From Amborella trichopoda (taxonomy: Eukaryota; Streptophyta; Magnoliopsida; Amborellales; Amborellaceae): DNA of 64,000 nucleotides. This document shows, in pieces, positions 1 through 11,099 of this stretch; the stretch's first letter is position 1, and each line of letters starts with the position of its first letter. The notes beneath the pieces were generated by a model that was given only the letters and a program-made list of their open reading frames with translations, was not told the DNA's origin and did not search any database. The stretch is taken from positions 3,386,357 to 3,450,356 of the forward strand of contig NW_006499364.1 in NCBI RefSeq assembly GCF_000471905.2. The letters are read 5' to 3'. The translations under genes and the position numbers were made by a program.

Positions 1-181
1 TGTTTGCTTGTCTTATTTAAGCTTTCTGCATGAACTTTGAACTGTACCTATGATTTGTTGCCCTTACTAGTCTACTTTAAGTAAGGTGATTGTGACTTAT
101 GCATTGTATATTGAACTTCTTTTTATCATATTACTATTTTTGTGATGAGAAGCATATTCAACGTTTTCACTTGATATCTTG

Positions 182-216
<35 letters not shown>

Positions 217-544
217 ATCACTGTTATACTGGTTGGAATGCAATGGTGTAGATCTGCTTACTGGGCTTTTAGCTCATTCCAACTAAATCTCATAACTATG
301 GAGTGAAGGGTGGTGGCATCCATGCTAAGGTAGGTGGCCGTTTGGTGGTTTTGAAGCACGAAGTTTAGAAGTTTGGGAACTGTCTTTTGAAAACTCTCAT
401 AGTATGTTTTGGTCGTTTCAGAAACGTGATGTATACTTCATTTTGTGCATTTTGGGCCATTAGTGCCTTGAAGAAAAAGTAAAGACCTTTGATATTGAAT
501 GAATGAAATGACTGAACCTGTTTCCCGGAGGGGTCATGGAGCAG
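1..544. other. Unassigned AT-rich DNA, no gene seen
   Basis: No convincing coding region or recognisable element domain. The stretch holds a dinucleotide microsatellite near 185-212 and moderately AT-rich DNA. Similarity to the family A LTRs begins only around 545, where a 'catgggtaaaagag' motif matches the segment at about 44050. This is therefore either flanking sequence at a breakpoint of LTR copy A1 or a diverged part of another element. Confidence 0.5.
185..212. repeat. (AT)n microsatellite
   Basis: An uninterrupted run of alternating A and T, about 28 bases long, seen directly. Confidence 0.95.
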
Positions 545-804
545 GGTCGTGACAACGTGACCGTAGTTCATGGGTAAAAGAGAGAAAAAATAATAGGATT
601 TGGCGAAAACCATCTTCACGGTGCCACTTCCCCTGTTCAAGTGACAACCCGAAAAAGGGTGCTCAGATTGACAAGACAAGATGACGCACGATTACCGCCT
701 CAGTCGACCTCCAATTTCCAAATAGTTAAGGTCCTGGCTGATGAGCTCTACCTAAAATCCTTAAACGTCAGCATCTAATAGCAACACAAGATGGTTCATT
801 AGGG

Positions 805-1132
805 TGTGAGAGCCGCATAAGATCTCCCTGCAATCATGGCTCATCAAAGCGTGAGAGCCCTATAAGATCCCCCATGTTTCAACATGGCTCATCAGGGACG
901 AAGCGCCACATATGATCTCCTAGAATTCATGGCTGATCAATGGGTGAGAGCCGCTTAAGATCCCCTACGTTTCAACATGGATCATCAGGGAGTGAGAGCG
1001 GCATAAGATATTTCAGCAATCATGGCTCATCAGGAGGTGAGAGCTGCATAAGATCCCCCACGTTTCAACATGGCTCATCAAGGAGTGAGAGAAGCATAAG
1101 ATCTCCTGAGTTCAATAACAATAAGAGTCCTT
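805..1132 (+). repeat. 47-bp minisatellite, about 7 units, alternating subtypes
   Basis: Unit starts (gtgagag-type) fall near 805, 851, 898, 944, 992, 1037 and 1085, giving spacings of 45-48 bases. Units alternate between a 'caatcatggctcatca' type and an 'acgtttcaacatgg' type, so the array is a dimer of about 93 bp. The same site in LTR A5 (44281-44320) has about one unit, so this expansion is specific to A1. Confidence 0.85.
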
Positions 1133-3942
1133 GATGGTGAGGACGATGACTAAAAGATCCCTCCAGAAATGCTAAGACCCATCACAAAGGCAAGAAACTG
1201 ATGAAGCTAGGGTCTAACCTACCACAGGCTTTAGGGTACATCTCGGCAAAACCCCTAGCCTACATGGGATGGGTCAGAAGCCCCCGACTGGACCCTGCTA
1301 GACAAGACTTACAGAGATACCCTAAGCATCAAAAGCAAACATGGTATAGCAGCAAACAATGTCGACCAAAGGTTCATAGCATTTGGCCTTCAAAAAAAGG
1401 CCTGAGAGCCCCTTAAGGGTGAGGACTCAAACATGATCCCTCAAAATACTATTGCACTTCTCGATTCTCTCGAAGCACAACATTCGGCGGGGCATGCTGT
1501 TGGAAGGTATTTTTATCAAAGTGGGGCCCCGCTCAATAAAGCCTAACAAATAGTGGAAATTTTGGCAGTCTCACAAAAGCTCTAGAATCAGCCAAGATCT
1601 TCATGAGGTCTCTCAAAAATCTCCTAGCAATTTTCGGTGCATTCTGACATGTCTAAGGCAGTGCAGACTAAGAAACAGTTCCAACAGATCAGTCTCTAGC
1701 ACCCTGAATTGGCCCTTATAACTAAAGTTACATTTTTGACATCTGAAACTATTGTATTACCACTACCATTGGATCCCGCACGTTCGAAAACCCCTAAGGG
1801 TCAAATTTCAGCATGAACTGACACTCCAGGAAAACGTTATACCCAAAAGAGTGAAACAGGAGGGGCCGCATGATATTCTCGTGTGGCCACCCTGCAACTC
1901 CATGCCATGGAAGGGACAGTCGCAGCCAGTAACTTTCGATGCTCATATCTCACCCGTCCCAAGTCAGATCGGGCTCAAATTTGGTGAGCATGTTCATCTA
2001 GTCTAAACGAGCGATTCGATATGTGCCACGCCCCATGATGACAACCGAGCACGAAGAAAAGCTAGAGAGAAGATGTTGATCCGTGAGGAATGTGCAGGAA
2101 ATTCAGAAGCGTCGTGTCTCGCTTAATCGGTCGGATCACATCGCTCGTGAGCCCGACCAAAGCGAGACCAATTCCATTGCAGGAGTAAGGTCTCGGGCTT
2201 TCACTGACCCGAACTTCACACATGATGAACGATCGGATTCTGCACATGAATCCGACAAATCAACTGTAAATTTCGGCCAAAATTCCAAAGTTGCGAAATC
2301 TTCGTTCAGGCACAGAATCAAGTTATGTTTGTTTTTCCACGATCGTAACGACATGCTCAGTGATGTTCAACGAAGACATCATCAAAAAAATCAGGGAATG
2401 AGTGCACTATTGATCTAAAGTTTCAAGATCCACTCAAGTTTCAAGTTACATGATCGTGTACTAAAAACACGATCCATGGCTCGAAGTTAGTATCAAATTG
2501 ATTTTCATACTAAGACATACAAGAAAACAATCATTTACGATCAACTGGGCATCAGAACGACCTTGGATCATCCATGCAAAATCACACAACTTCTAGGGCA
2601 ACATAGGGAGTGTTATGAAATTCCATGAATTGTTAGGAAGGGGCAAATCTATCATTTTGCACCCTATTTTCTAATTTCTTTTCATTCAATTTAATCTTAA
2701 TTTCTAGCAATTATAATTACTTTTGATCATCCACCCATGTTTAGGGCAAATTTTGTACATACGTACTAGCATTATACACAAAAACGACACACAGGATCAA
2801 TCTCCTTGCAAAAGAGAGAGTTTTTATTGAATATAGCTTCTCTTTCTTCCAACTGTTGTGTTACGCTTGAGAGAGAAAGTGAGGTGAGAGATACCTCTAG
2901 GTTCGAGGTAAACCTTCTCTCTCTCTTATTTTCTCTCTTCTGCTCTTTCTTTTTCTTCTTCCCCATAAGAGCTCTCCTTAGAGGCCATGCACGGCAGTGG
3001 CAGTGTCATGCATGCCTCTTTGGTAGCCTCACAAGTTGCGCATGGTGATGGTAGTTCCATGCGCACGTCTCTTTCTCCCTCTGTTCTATCTCTTTTGTGA
3101 GGCCTGCAGACAACGCTGTTCATCACTGTCTGCAGATGTATCCTAAGCACCTCAGCGAAGGATGTGGGTAATGAATCTTTTCGCCGTCAGCAGGGGCTTC
3201 ACCTTATTGTCTGACCGTAGCAGATGGCAATACCCATCGCCATCTACAAAAGGTCGAGGCAATACTCGTCGTTGCGCGCTGGCTTCTTTCACACTTCCCT
3301 GCGTCCATCATTGTGAGCCCTACGAGAAGTAATTGCCGTGAGTACTATGAGAAGTTATCGTCGTGTGCCTCGTTAGGAGCCATTATTGTTCACTAGTGAC
3401 ATGCCGCCTCCTCGTGCTGCCAACGACGATTCCCATTGTCGTATGGATTCTACCTCCCTCTACCATCTCTCTCTTCTCTTAATCCTTTTCTCTTCTAACT
3501 TGACTAAGGGTAGATCTAGCTTAACACTGCCATCTTGGTCTTGATTCTGAGTAGTATTGTCGTCGTGCTGGTATTGAGGACCATGCCCGTCTTGCAATCA
3601 CTCCGAGTTGATAATTACTTGGATGTCATGCTAGCTTCCCCTTTCCGTCGAGGTTTTCTTCTCTTTTCTATCTTTATGTAAAACTTTACATTTCATCATG
3701 CTCTCATATGAATGTACATTGCCCTAAGAAAAGGGTGGGTCTCCTAGACCCACTTGTCTTACAAATTAACAATAGAAGTGTTGTGTAAAAAACAAGAGGA
3801 TTGCAAGTCAACGGAGGTGATTCCGAACTAGCTAAAGAAGCTGGGGCGCTTTCTTTGTAATTTAAGAGGGCGCCTACGCAAGCCAGCCCGAGTAAGTCCC
3901 GAACCCACCTAAAATTCCTCTCTCATCGATTGGTATATCTAC

Positions 3943-3960
3943 CCTTGCTCTTGAGCAAGG
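3943..3960. other. Perfect 8-bp hairpin in the LTR end region
   Basis: An 18-base perfect inverted repeat, ccttgctc-tt-gagcaagg. An equivalent stem (ccttgtt...aacaagg) occurs in LTR A6 near 50365-50385. Both N gaps in this window (16334-17129 in A4, 47437-47456 in A5) fall at the corresponding point of their LTRs. Confidence 0.7.
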
Positions 3961-4059
3961 TCTTGAGAAAGCGGTCTTAAACTTCAGGTTCGCTAGAAAC
4001 CCACGGTACATGCTGTCAGATCATCTAGATCCGGAAGGCGAGATAGAGGCACCTAACCA

Positions 4060-6110
4060 GTGGCGATAGCCTCTCATGGACCGCACAACGATAACCTCTC
4101 ATGGATCGCACGGCGATAGCCATTTGCAAAGCGCGCGACGATAGTTCTCATGAGGCGCAAGGAGGCAAGCGTGTGATGCACGAAGAACAGCGATGAGCAC
4201 CGAATGCGGGGAGGAAGCTGGCAGATGACGATGGGCACTGAGTCTGCAAAGGAAGCCTGCGGATGGCGATAAGTGTTGCTACGGCCTCTTGCGGGCGGCG
4301 TGCGATAAGTATCGCTGTCAACATGGGAAGACCCCTGCCAGCAGCAACGAGTTTTGCAATCTAGGCTCTTCAATGAGATGTCGAAGCTACGTCTACAGAC
4401 GGCGATGAGTAGTATCATTTGTAGGCCTCACTAGGAGAGAGAAAGATGAACAGAACGGGAAGAATACACACGCATGCCACTGCCATTACCATGCACAACT
4501 TGATGACCACAGGAGAGGCATGCATGGCATTGCCACTACCGCACATGGCCTCCACGAGGAACTCAAACGGAGAAGAGGAAGAAGAAAGAGAGGAAGAGAA
4601 AGAAGAAGAGGAAGAGAGAGAAGAAAGAAAAGGAAGAGAGAGAAGATCTACCTCAAGCCTAGGGGTATCGATCAAAAGTTTCTCTCACCTTACTCTCTCT
4701 CTCTCTCCAAACGTGACCCAACAATGGTAAAAAAACGAAACTGTATGAAGTAAAAACTCTCTCTTTTGTGAGGGATTGAGTCTGTCGTCTTTCTTTTGTG
4801 CATACAATGATGGTACGTATAGATAGAATTTGCCCCAACTATGGGTGGATGATCAAAAGTAATCCTAATTGCTAAAAATTAAGATTAAAATGATTTAAAA
4901 TAAATTAGAAAATAGGGTGCAAAATGACAGATTTTCCCCATCCTAACAATTTGTGGACTTTCATAACAATCCATGTGCTACCCTAAAACGTGCATGATTT
5001 TTCATGGATGATCCGGGGTCGTTCTGATGTCCGGTTGATCAAAATATGATTGTTTTCTTGTAGGGCTCGGCATGGCGATCGGTTTGATACCAACTTCGAG
5101 CCATGGATCGTGTTTTTAGTACACGATCATGTGATTTGAAATTTGAATGGATCTTGATACTTCGGATCAATAATGTGCTTGTTCCTTAACGTTTTTCGGT
5201 GATTTCTTCACTAGATCACATTAAGCATGTTGTTACGATTGCGGGGCAACAAACGTAGCTCGATTCCATGCCCGAAAAAAGATTTTGCAACTTTGAAGTT
5301 TGGCTGGAATCTGGAATTCCGACGGTGGAATTTACAGTCGCTTCGTCGGATTCGTGTGTAGAATCCGATGGTTCATCATGTACGTGGCTCGGGTCAGAGA
5401 TGGACTGAGACCTTACGCATGCGATGTAATTCATTTCGCATTGATTGGGCTCACGAGTGGCGTGATTTGACCGCTCGAGCGAGGCACGATGCTGCTGAAT
5501 TTCCTGCACTTTCTTCACAGATCAGCAACTTCTCTTTAGCTTTTCGTCATGTTTAGGTATGGTCACAGGGCGTGACACATATCAAATCGCTCGTCTTGAT
5601 ACGATGAACATGCTCACCAAATTTGAGCACGATCCGACTTGAGACGGGTGAGATATGAGGGTCGAAAGTCACTATTCGTGATTGTCCCATCAATGGTGTG
5701 GAGTTTCATGGTGGCCGCATGGGAATAAGGTGCAGCTCCTTTTGTTTCACTTTTTTTCCGATAACGTTTTCCTGGATTGTCCGTTCGAGCTGAAATTTTA
5801 CCCCTGGTGGTTTTCAACTGTGTCGGATCCAATGGTGATGGTCTCACCACAATTTGAGATGTCGCAAATGTAGCTCTAGTTATAGGGGCCGTTTCAGGGT
5901 GCAAATGGCAAATTTTGCTGGATTGTTTCTTAATCTCCACTGCCTTAGACATGTTGAAATGCGACAAAAATTGGTGGGAGACTTTTGAGTGACCGCATGA
6001 ATATCTTGGCCATTTGTAGGGCTATTATGAGATTATTAAAATTCCACTCTGTTGCTAGGCTTTTATTGAGTGGAGGCCCCATGATGATGAAAAATATCTT
6101 CCAACACAAT
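4060..6110 (-). mobile_element. Family A LTR copy A2, truncated at both ends
   Basis: Reverse-complement counterpart of A1 and A5. Reading leftwards from 6110 it runs through the U3 block (5810-6110, including 'gtctaaggcag'), the conserved segment at 5170-5780, the weak TATA area near 4820, the AG-rich strand of the CT-rich leader (4560-4660), and U5-like repeats down to 4070. It lacks the last several hundred bases of the LTR end and everything upstream of the U3 block. Its left edge abuts exactly the 3' terminus of A1, as expected if A1's element inserted into A2. ORFs within (for example 5216-5518 on minus) are the same non-coding segment that gives similar ORFs in A1, A4 and A5. Confidence 0.8.
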
Positions 6111-6741
6111 TCGAGAGGCCAAGGATAGCAGGAATTCAAAGAAAAATGGGCTGCACTGAGTTGGGCTACCACCTGAGCCCGAGCCCGGGATGTTTCCTTC
6201 CAGCCGTCGTTCTCTCCTCAATATTGGGCTGTCGGATTTAGAACTCAAGCCTGAGCGCGGGATCTCAGTTTTCGACCGTCATTTTCCATTTACAGTCGCT
6301 CTGAATAGCCTTCTCGCATGTGTACCCCCACGTGCATACTTCAAGCCACCGCTTGGGAGTTCCCTCTATCGCATGTGTATTTTACACATGTACGTAAGCC
6401 ACGGCCTGAGCCCTGTCTTCCTTAAGCTGCCATCAACATAACTCCTCACTCTTTCCCCTCGCATGTATGAGACCAAGCCTCCGTGTGCACTCGACATGCT
6501 CACCAGCCATCGTTCTTGTGAGAGCACATACATGAATGAGGATTTTACCTTCGCCTTCATGTGCACCTTCTAGCCGACTCATCCCCTACTCTTCAACACG
6601 AGCGGCTTTGCACTCACACTCAGTTCCATCCCCAGTGGATCAAATTGAGCCCTATTTTATGTGCATCGTCCCCATTACTCCATCCCGGTGGATCAAATTG
6701 AGCCCTTTCGGCACGGCCCACTACTCCGATCACGTACTGTC
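6111..6741. other. Unassigned island, no gene recognised
   Basis: DNA between LTR copy A2 and the 5.8S-like sequence. I see no coding signal. It holds a short duplicated block, 'ggatcaaattgagccct', in a context of about 28 bases repeated at about 6628-6657 and 6681-6709. It does not carry a convincing ITS1 motif, so the 5.8S copy is not part of an intact rDNA unit. Confidence 0.5.
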
Positions 6742-6905
6742 AAACACGATTGTCGACAACGGATATCTTGGCCCTCGCCACGATGAAGAACGTAGCGAAA
6801 TGTGATACTTGGTGTGAGTTGCAGAATCCCGTGAATCATCGAGTCTTTGAACGCAAGTTGTGCCCAAGGCCGTAGGCTGAGGGCACGCCTGCTTGGGCAT
6901 CATGC
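6742..6905 (+). rRNA. 5.8S rRNA pseudogene copy
   Basis: About 164 bases closely resembling plant 5.8S rRNA, the length expected for the family. The conserved motifs are visible: cgatgaagaacgtagc at 6781-6796 (intact), a motif at 6816-6829 reading gagttgcagaatcc (one change from the usual gaattgcagaat..), and tttgaacgca at 6846-6855 (intact). Functional 5.8S rRNA pairs with 28S in the large ribosomal subunit. This copy is probably dead. It has scattered substitutions, many C-to-T-like, in positions that are normally invariant, and no 18S or 28S gene lies beside it. It sits in a retrotransposon-rich region, so it is best read as a dispersed rDNA fragment. The sequence type suggests a seed plant. 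Confidence 0.88.
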
Positions 6906-7085
6906 AAAATGTCGCCCCCTCCTCACCCCTACGCGCACCAGTGCAAGGGCACGGGCCGCAAGATTGCCACCCGTTCCCCTCCCCTTGCGTTGGTGGTGCA
7001 GTAGGCTCAAACCCAGGCTCACAACTTACGGGTGACGTGACGATCGGTGGCCCCCACCAAACCCGTTGACCCTTGATGCGTTGTT
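6906..7085 (+). other. ITS2-like remnant downstream of 5.8S
   Basis: GC-rich sequence directly following the 5.8S copy, starting with a C-rich 'gtcgccccctcctcacccc' tract as ITS2 often does. No 28S 5' end follows. I infer ITS2 ancestry from position and composition only. Confidence 0.45.
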
Positions 7086-7460
7086 CCTACGCGAAAACCT
7101 CGATTCCCACCAGGCATTCTGCGTGGGTGTTCCTATCTCGGGTGACCTGTAAGTCCTCATCCCACTGTGCGCCTAGGCACACACCTCTACCCACCAAACA
7201 TACTGCGTCGGTGTGCCTGGCTCGATGGGCCCTCGCTACCATGTGTACTTAAGCACACACCTCGATGCCCACCAGGCATACTGCATGGGTGTGCCTTGCT
7301 TGGGCAACCCGTAGGCCCCCGCGGCGTTGTGTGCCTGGGCGCACACCGTGGAGCCCTTAACGCATACGGCGTGGGTCTAGCCTGAGGCCCTCGCGGCACC
7401 GTGTGCCTCGATGCTCAACTAGATGCCCACCAACCATGTTGCGTGGGTTTGCCATGCTCG
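7086..7460 (+). repeat. About 80-bp tandem repeat array next to the 5.8S copy
   Basis: Five imperfect units with starts near 7098, 7184, 7260, 7346 and 7418 (spacing 72-86). Each has a core like 'cccaccaggcatactgc', then 'tgggtgtgcct', and later 'gtgtgcctgggcgcacac'. The repeats are GC-rich, and the ORFs read through them on both strands are not convincing genes. They may have grown out of the ITS2/IGS flank of the rDNA fragment. Confidence 0.75.
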
Positions 7461-7869
7461 GGCATTCCACCGGTCATCGAGGACGCTTGCCTTCAACCAT
7501 GCATGTGGTGATGCACCCAGGCAGAAAATGTCGTGTATTGAGGTGGTATGGGTCGTGCATGGGGAAAACATATGCCAGTTTGACCCCATTAGGTGTCACT
7601 CTGAAGTTTCAGGTGTTTTAAGTTATCGTACATTGTTGAGGGGGATGGGGTGGCCCCTCATGTTGCCTTCGTTGGACCCGTCCGGACCGCCCACCAGGCC
7701 ACGTGGCCGCACACCGCTCTACCCCGTGTCCCGTCGTTGGTCCATTCATCGGCCAGCTACGACCCATCTTCGTATCTCGTGGCTGGCCTGGGAGCCGCAA
7801 AACAGGCTCTTACATGGCCCATCTCCTTCATCACTTGTGTAAACTCATTTTATCCCAAAAGACTCACAC
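7461..7869. other. Unassigned DNA, no gene recognised
   Basis: GC-rich sequence with overlapping open frames on both strands, none resembling a known protein to me. It bridges the 80-bp array and the start of recognisable LTR copy A3. It could be the diverged upstream part of A3. Confidence 0.4.
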
Positions 7870-7959
7870 TCATTCCCTAAATCCCTAGTGATTCCACCTG
7901 CACTCCCCATCCCTCACAGGGTCACCCTCACCATCCAGACCTACCACTCACGCATGGTC

Positions 7960-8310
7960 TGTGCTGCAAGACCGTAAACTGCCCAGCCGTGGTCCAAGTT
8001 ATACGACCTTAAACTATAACACATGTCCTGGCCACATGACGTTAAACTGATTTGCACAGTGGTCCAAGCTATACGAGCGTAAAATATAACACACGTCTTG
8101 GTCGCATGATCTTAAACTGCTTCACACATTGGTCCAAGCTATACGACCGAGAACTATAGCGCACGTCTTAGACGCAGAACATTAAACTACTTCGTACATC
8201 GGTCCAAGTTATACGACCTTGAACCATAGCACCCATCCTAGCCGCTTGAAGTTAAATCGCTTCTTACAACTGTCCAAGCTATATGACCCTAAACCATAGC
8301 CTAGAACCTG
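7960..8310 (+). repeat. 70-bp tandem repeat (dimer of 35 bp) with TTAAACTG core
   Basis: The marker 'ggtccaag' recurs at 7991, 8061, 8131, 8201 and (as tgtccaag) 8271, exactly 70 bases apart. Each 70-bp unit holds two related halves, 'ctatacgaccttaaactat' and 'cgcatgaccttaaactgc'. The 35-bp monomer also builds arrays in A5 (27179-27540, 43050-43360) and, reversed, in A6. Confidence 0.9.
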
Positions 8311-11099
8311 GTGGCATGACCATGAACATGTCACCACCCAAAAAAACGGGCATGGTGAAAACCTGAAAGGGCACATGAGTAAAAATAATGTACAGGCATG
8401 GTCGTGAAGCAATCAGTAAGAGCGTTCCATAAATAAAAAACAGGGCACGGTGAAAAACCAAAAGGGCACTGTGAGTAAAAGTGGAAAACGGGTGGACATG
8501 ACCCCGAGGTCATGGGTAAATTTGCCCAATAAAAAGGAAGTTGGTGAAAACTGCTCTATAGTGCCACTTTCCTTATTCAGATGAAAACCCAAAAGGGCGA
8601 TTGAGCTAATAAGAAAGTTGATGCAGCCTTCGCCACCAAAAGCTTAAGCAAATCTCTAACAGCTTGAGTTCATTCACGAAATGACCCAAGAATCAGAAGA
8701 GTTGCTTAGACAGAAAATCGGTGTTCCATGTTAACGGCCCCCATCCTTAAGAAGTCAACCAAAAATAAGAAAGCCATGACGGCACGCCAAAGACGCTCCC
8801 AAAGGAAGATAACTGTCAAGCCAGGTCAAAACATATTGACTATAGAGTGAAGCCTCCTCAAGGTTCCCAGTCACTGTTTTAGTCTAGACACTTTTGGCTG
8901 GCCACCAAACGCCCCTGACTACAAGCAGTTAAGACTAGGGTTCACACTCTAAAGAGGCCGCCTCGCCAAAAGAGGTACCCTCCTTGTCAAAGTTAACCTA
9001 GTGTAGTAGCACACACACACCTACCAAGGGTTCCTTGGTTGTCTATCCAAAACATAGCCTCAGACATGGACTTCCACCAGAATGCATGGTCTCAGATGTG
9101 GACCTCCACCAAAAGACCAAACAAAATCTGACTGATTGGGAAGAAAGACCTTTAGACAAGCTCGAATTCTGACCAATTAGGTCTACAACCCTTAAGCAAA
9201 GCCCCAAGCTATTGAAATCAAAAATATGAGTAGCTGAAGTGGGTTAGGAAGCCCTTAAGCAAGGGAACCCCACCAGCAGGTCAAAGTCTCTTCTCCGCCA
9301 GAGCCTCAGTGGATCTGGGTCTACAAGCCCTTAAACAAGGCTCCCAAGCATTGAGCACCTTGGTCACCCCTCCGGGAAGCAGCTTCGCATGATTTTCCAT
9401 TTGGCGGTTAAGTGATCCGGTGGCCAGGAAGTAAAAGAAAGCCGAAGGACCAGTTTTGATTCCGAATGTTGTCCTTCTTACTTCTCTTGAAGCACAAAAT
9501 TTGGTGGGGCAAGATATGAAAGGGTATTTTTTGACACTTGTTATCCGCGATGCGCATAAAGAGAGAGCAGTTTGTGACCTAGGTCCGTGGATACCAAAAT
9601 GCTCGTGGACTATGGAAACAAGAGTATAATATGCCCCAATTTAGAGCCAGATTTTTTACAGTCCTAGAATTGCTTAAAAATGATTGAAAGCATGGCTAAA
9701 GGTCTCTTAAGAACACCCGTCAAGTTTCATCGGGATCCAATGAAATTAATGTGGATCAAACGCCAAAACAATTTTTAGCATTTTGCCTCTAGCATTGAAA
9801 AGAAGACCCTGGAATTACAGCCCTATCATCGGAGCTTCAAATGATCACCATACCTCTTTAGTTGGATTCGGAATGTTCGAAAAGCCTCGGGTAGCAAGTT
9901 TCGGCTTATTCAGACTTTTCTTAACTAACCCGCAACCAACTTACCAAAAATTGGTAGGTCACATGCAATCCTGGTGCACCCTTGGTGAATCAGCTTCCAC
10001 TTATGGAAACTTTGTTTTCCAATTTCAGGCTGGACTTTCCATGGCTATATCTCCTTCATCCTAGATCAGAATGAGCCCAAATTTTAGTGGATGTGTGTCT
10101 CATCGGCCCGATCATTTTGATATATGGCATGCTCTATGGCAAGGTCTGAGTCTAGAGAAATAGAAGAAAGGAAATCATCATGGAAAAGCAAAATTTGCAT
10201 GAATTTTGAAGGAGAAGGTCCCTTTGATCAAATAGCTATATCATAGCGCTTGCATACCTGATCGCCCTGAAAATGGATGCATCGCGACCACAAGGTCGAC
10301 AACTCCATTTGGACAAAATCTCGCACGTGATGAACGATCGGATTTGCTGCATTTCAGGGATCAATAAGAGGCAATTTCTAGCCATCAGAATCCCAGTTCC
10401 AGCCAAAATTCGTCCATTGAGAATGTGGTCATTTAGGCACTAAATTGAGTCATTTTTGTTGAAAAATGATCATGGATATTTGCTCCTCAGTCTACAACAA
10501 ATAAATTAAGGAAAATAATCAAGAAATACTTTAGTTCTTGTATCTAAAATTGCAAGATTCTCACAAATCTTGCCGCCTCAAGTTAGCTGCCCAAAACCTC
10601 GATTCATTGCTTAAAATCGACATCAAAATGACCACCTCACCGAGCTCTACAAGTTTTCAATATTATTTTGGCCGGATAGTGACCGGAGGGACCCCATGAA
10701 AGCCACATGAAGTTCACGTGAGTTCATGGTCATAGCAGGGATTGATCTGGAATTACTCAGCTTGTTTTGGGTGAGGGGCAAAATCATCATTTTTCCCCTA
10801 ATTTTTAGCATTTGTTTAATTTAAAAAATTTCTATTTTTCAGCAATTAGGTTAGTTTTTTACCATCCACCCATGTTTCCCATGGTTGCCTAAATATACCT
10901 AGCAAGTAATACCTCAAGAGAGGGTGGTTGATTGCTGGATCCTTTGGATAATCATTTGACCCCCTTTTAATCATATGCTCTTCATTCTTGGTTATTTTTC
11001 TTATCCTTGGCTAGAGAGAGAGGATAAAGAATATTTTACTTGCTGCCTCTAGTCTTAAGCGCCGAGCTAAGACCCACTAGGTAACCCTCACCCTTCTCT

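Larger units (their letters stand above)
545..4059 (+). mobile_element. Family A LTR copy A1, left-truncated
   Basis: Long LTR-derived block, plus orientation. It matches, in the same order, 44050-47547 and 14120-17226, and in reverse 50266-54700 and 4060-6110. Order of parts: a 47-bp minisatellite (805-1132); a conserved U3 segment (about 1490-2640); a promoter area with the 'catccacccatgttt' block (about 2730); a CT-rich leader (about 2910-3100); repeats with 'gccatc' and 'gtctgcaga' motifs; and a conserved 3' end of about 400 bases ending ...cacctaacca at 4059. That end matches the base just before the primer binding site in element E1 (17226), so it is the true LTR 3' end. The upstream part of the 7-kb LTR is missing left of about 545. 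It is either a solo or truncated LTR or the right LTR of an element lying off-window. The short ORFs inside are incidental. Confidence 0.8.

Noticed and set aside
2083-2418. Recurrent ORF of the type MKKVQE(I/N)QQ..SLER in A1, A2, A4 and A5
   Set aside because: It looks conserved because the LTR segment is repeated. Lengths and ends vary by frameshift, the reverse strand is equally open, and it lies in U3 upstream of the TATA box. I could not support it as a gene.
3061-3480. Possible tRNA genes or B-box promoters in the LTR ends (ggttcg motifs)
   Set aside because: The ggttcgctagaaacc motif is part of an LTR hairpin. I could not fold a cloverleaf and see no tRNA elsewhere, though a tRNAscan run would settle it.
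7167-7842. Overlapping ORFs on both strands downstream of the 5.8S copy
   Set aside because: They read through GC-rich tandem repeats on both strands with similar openness and have no recognisable domain.
7960-8310. Regularly spaced repeats suggesting a CRISPR array
   Set aside because: The 70-bp unit is repeated throughout with no unique spacers, no cas genes are present, and the DNA is plant nuclear.
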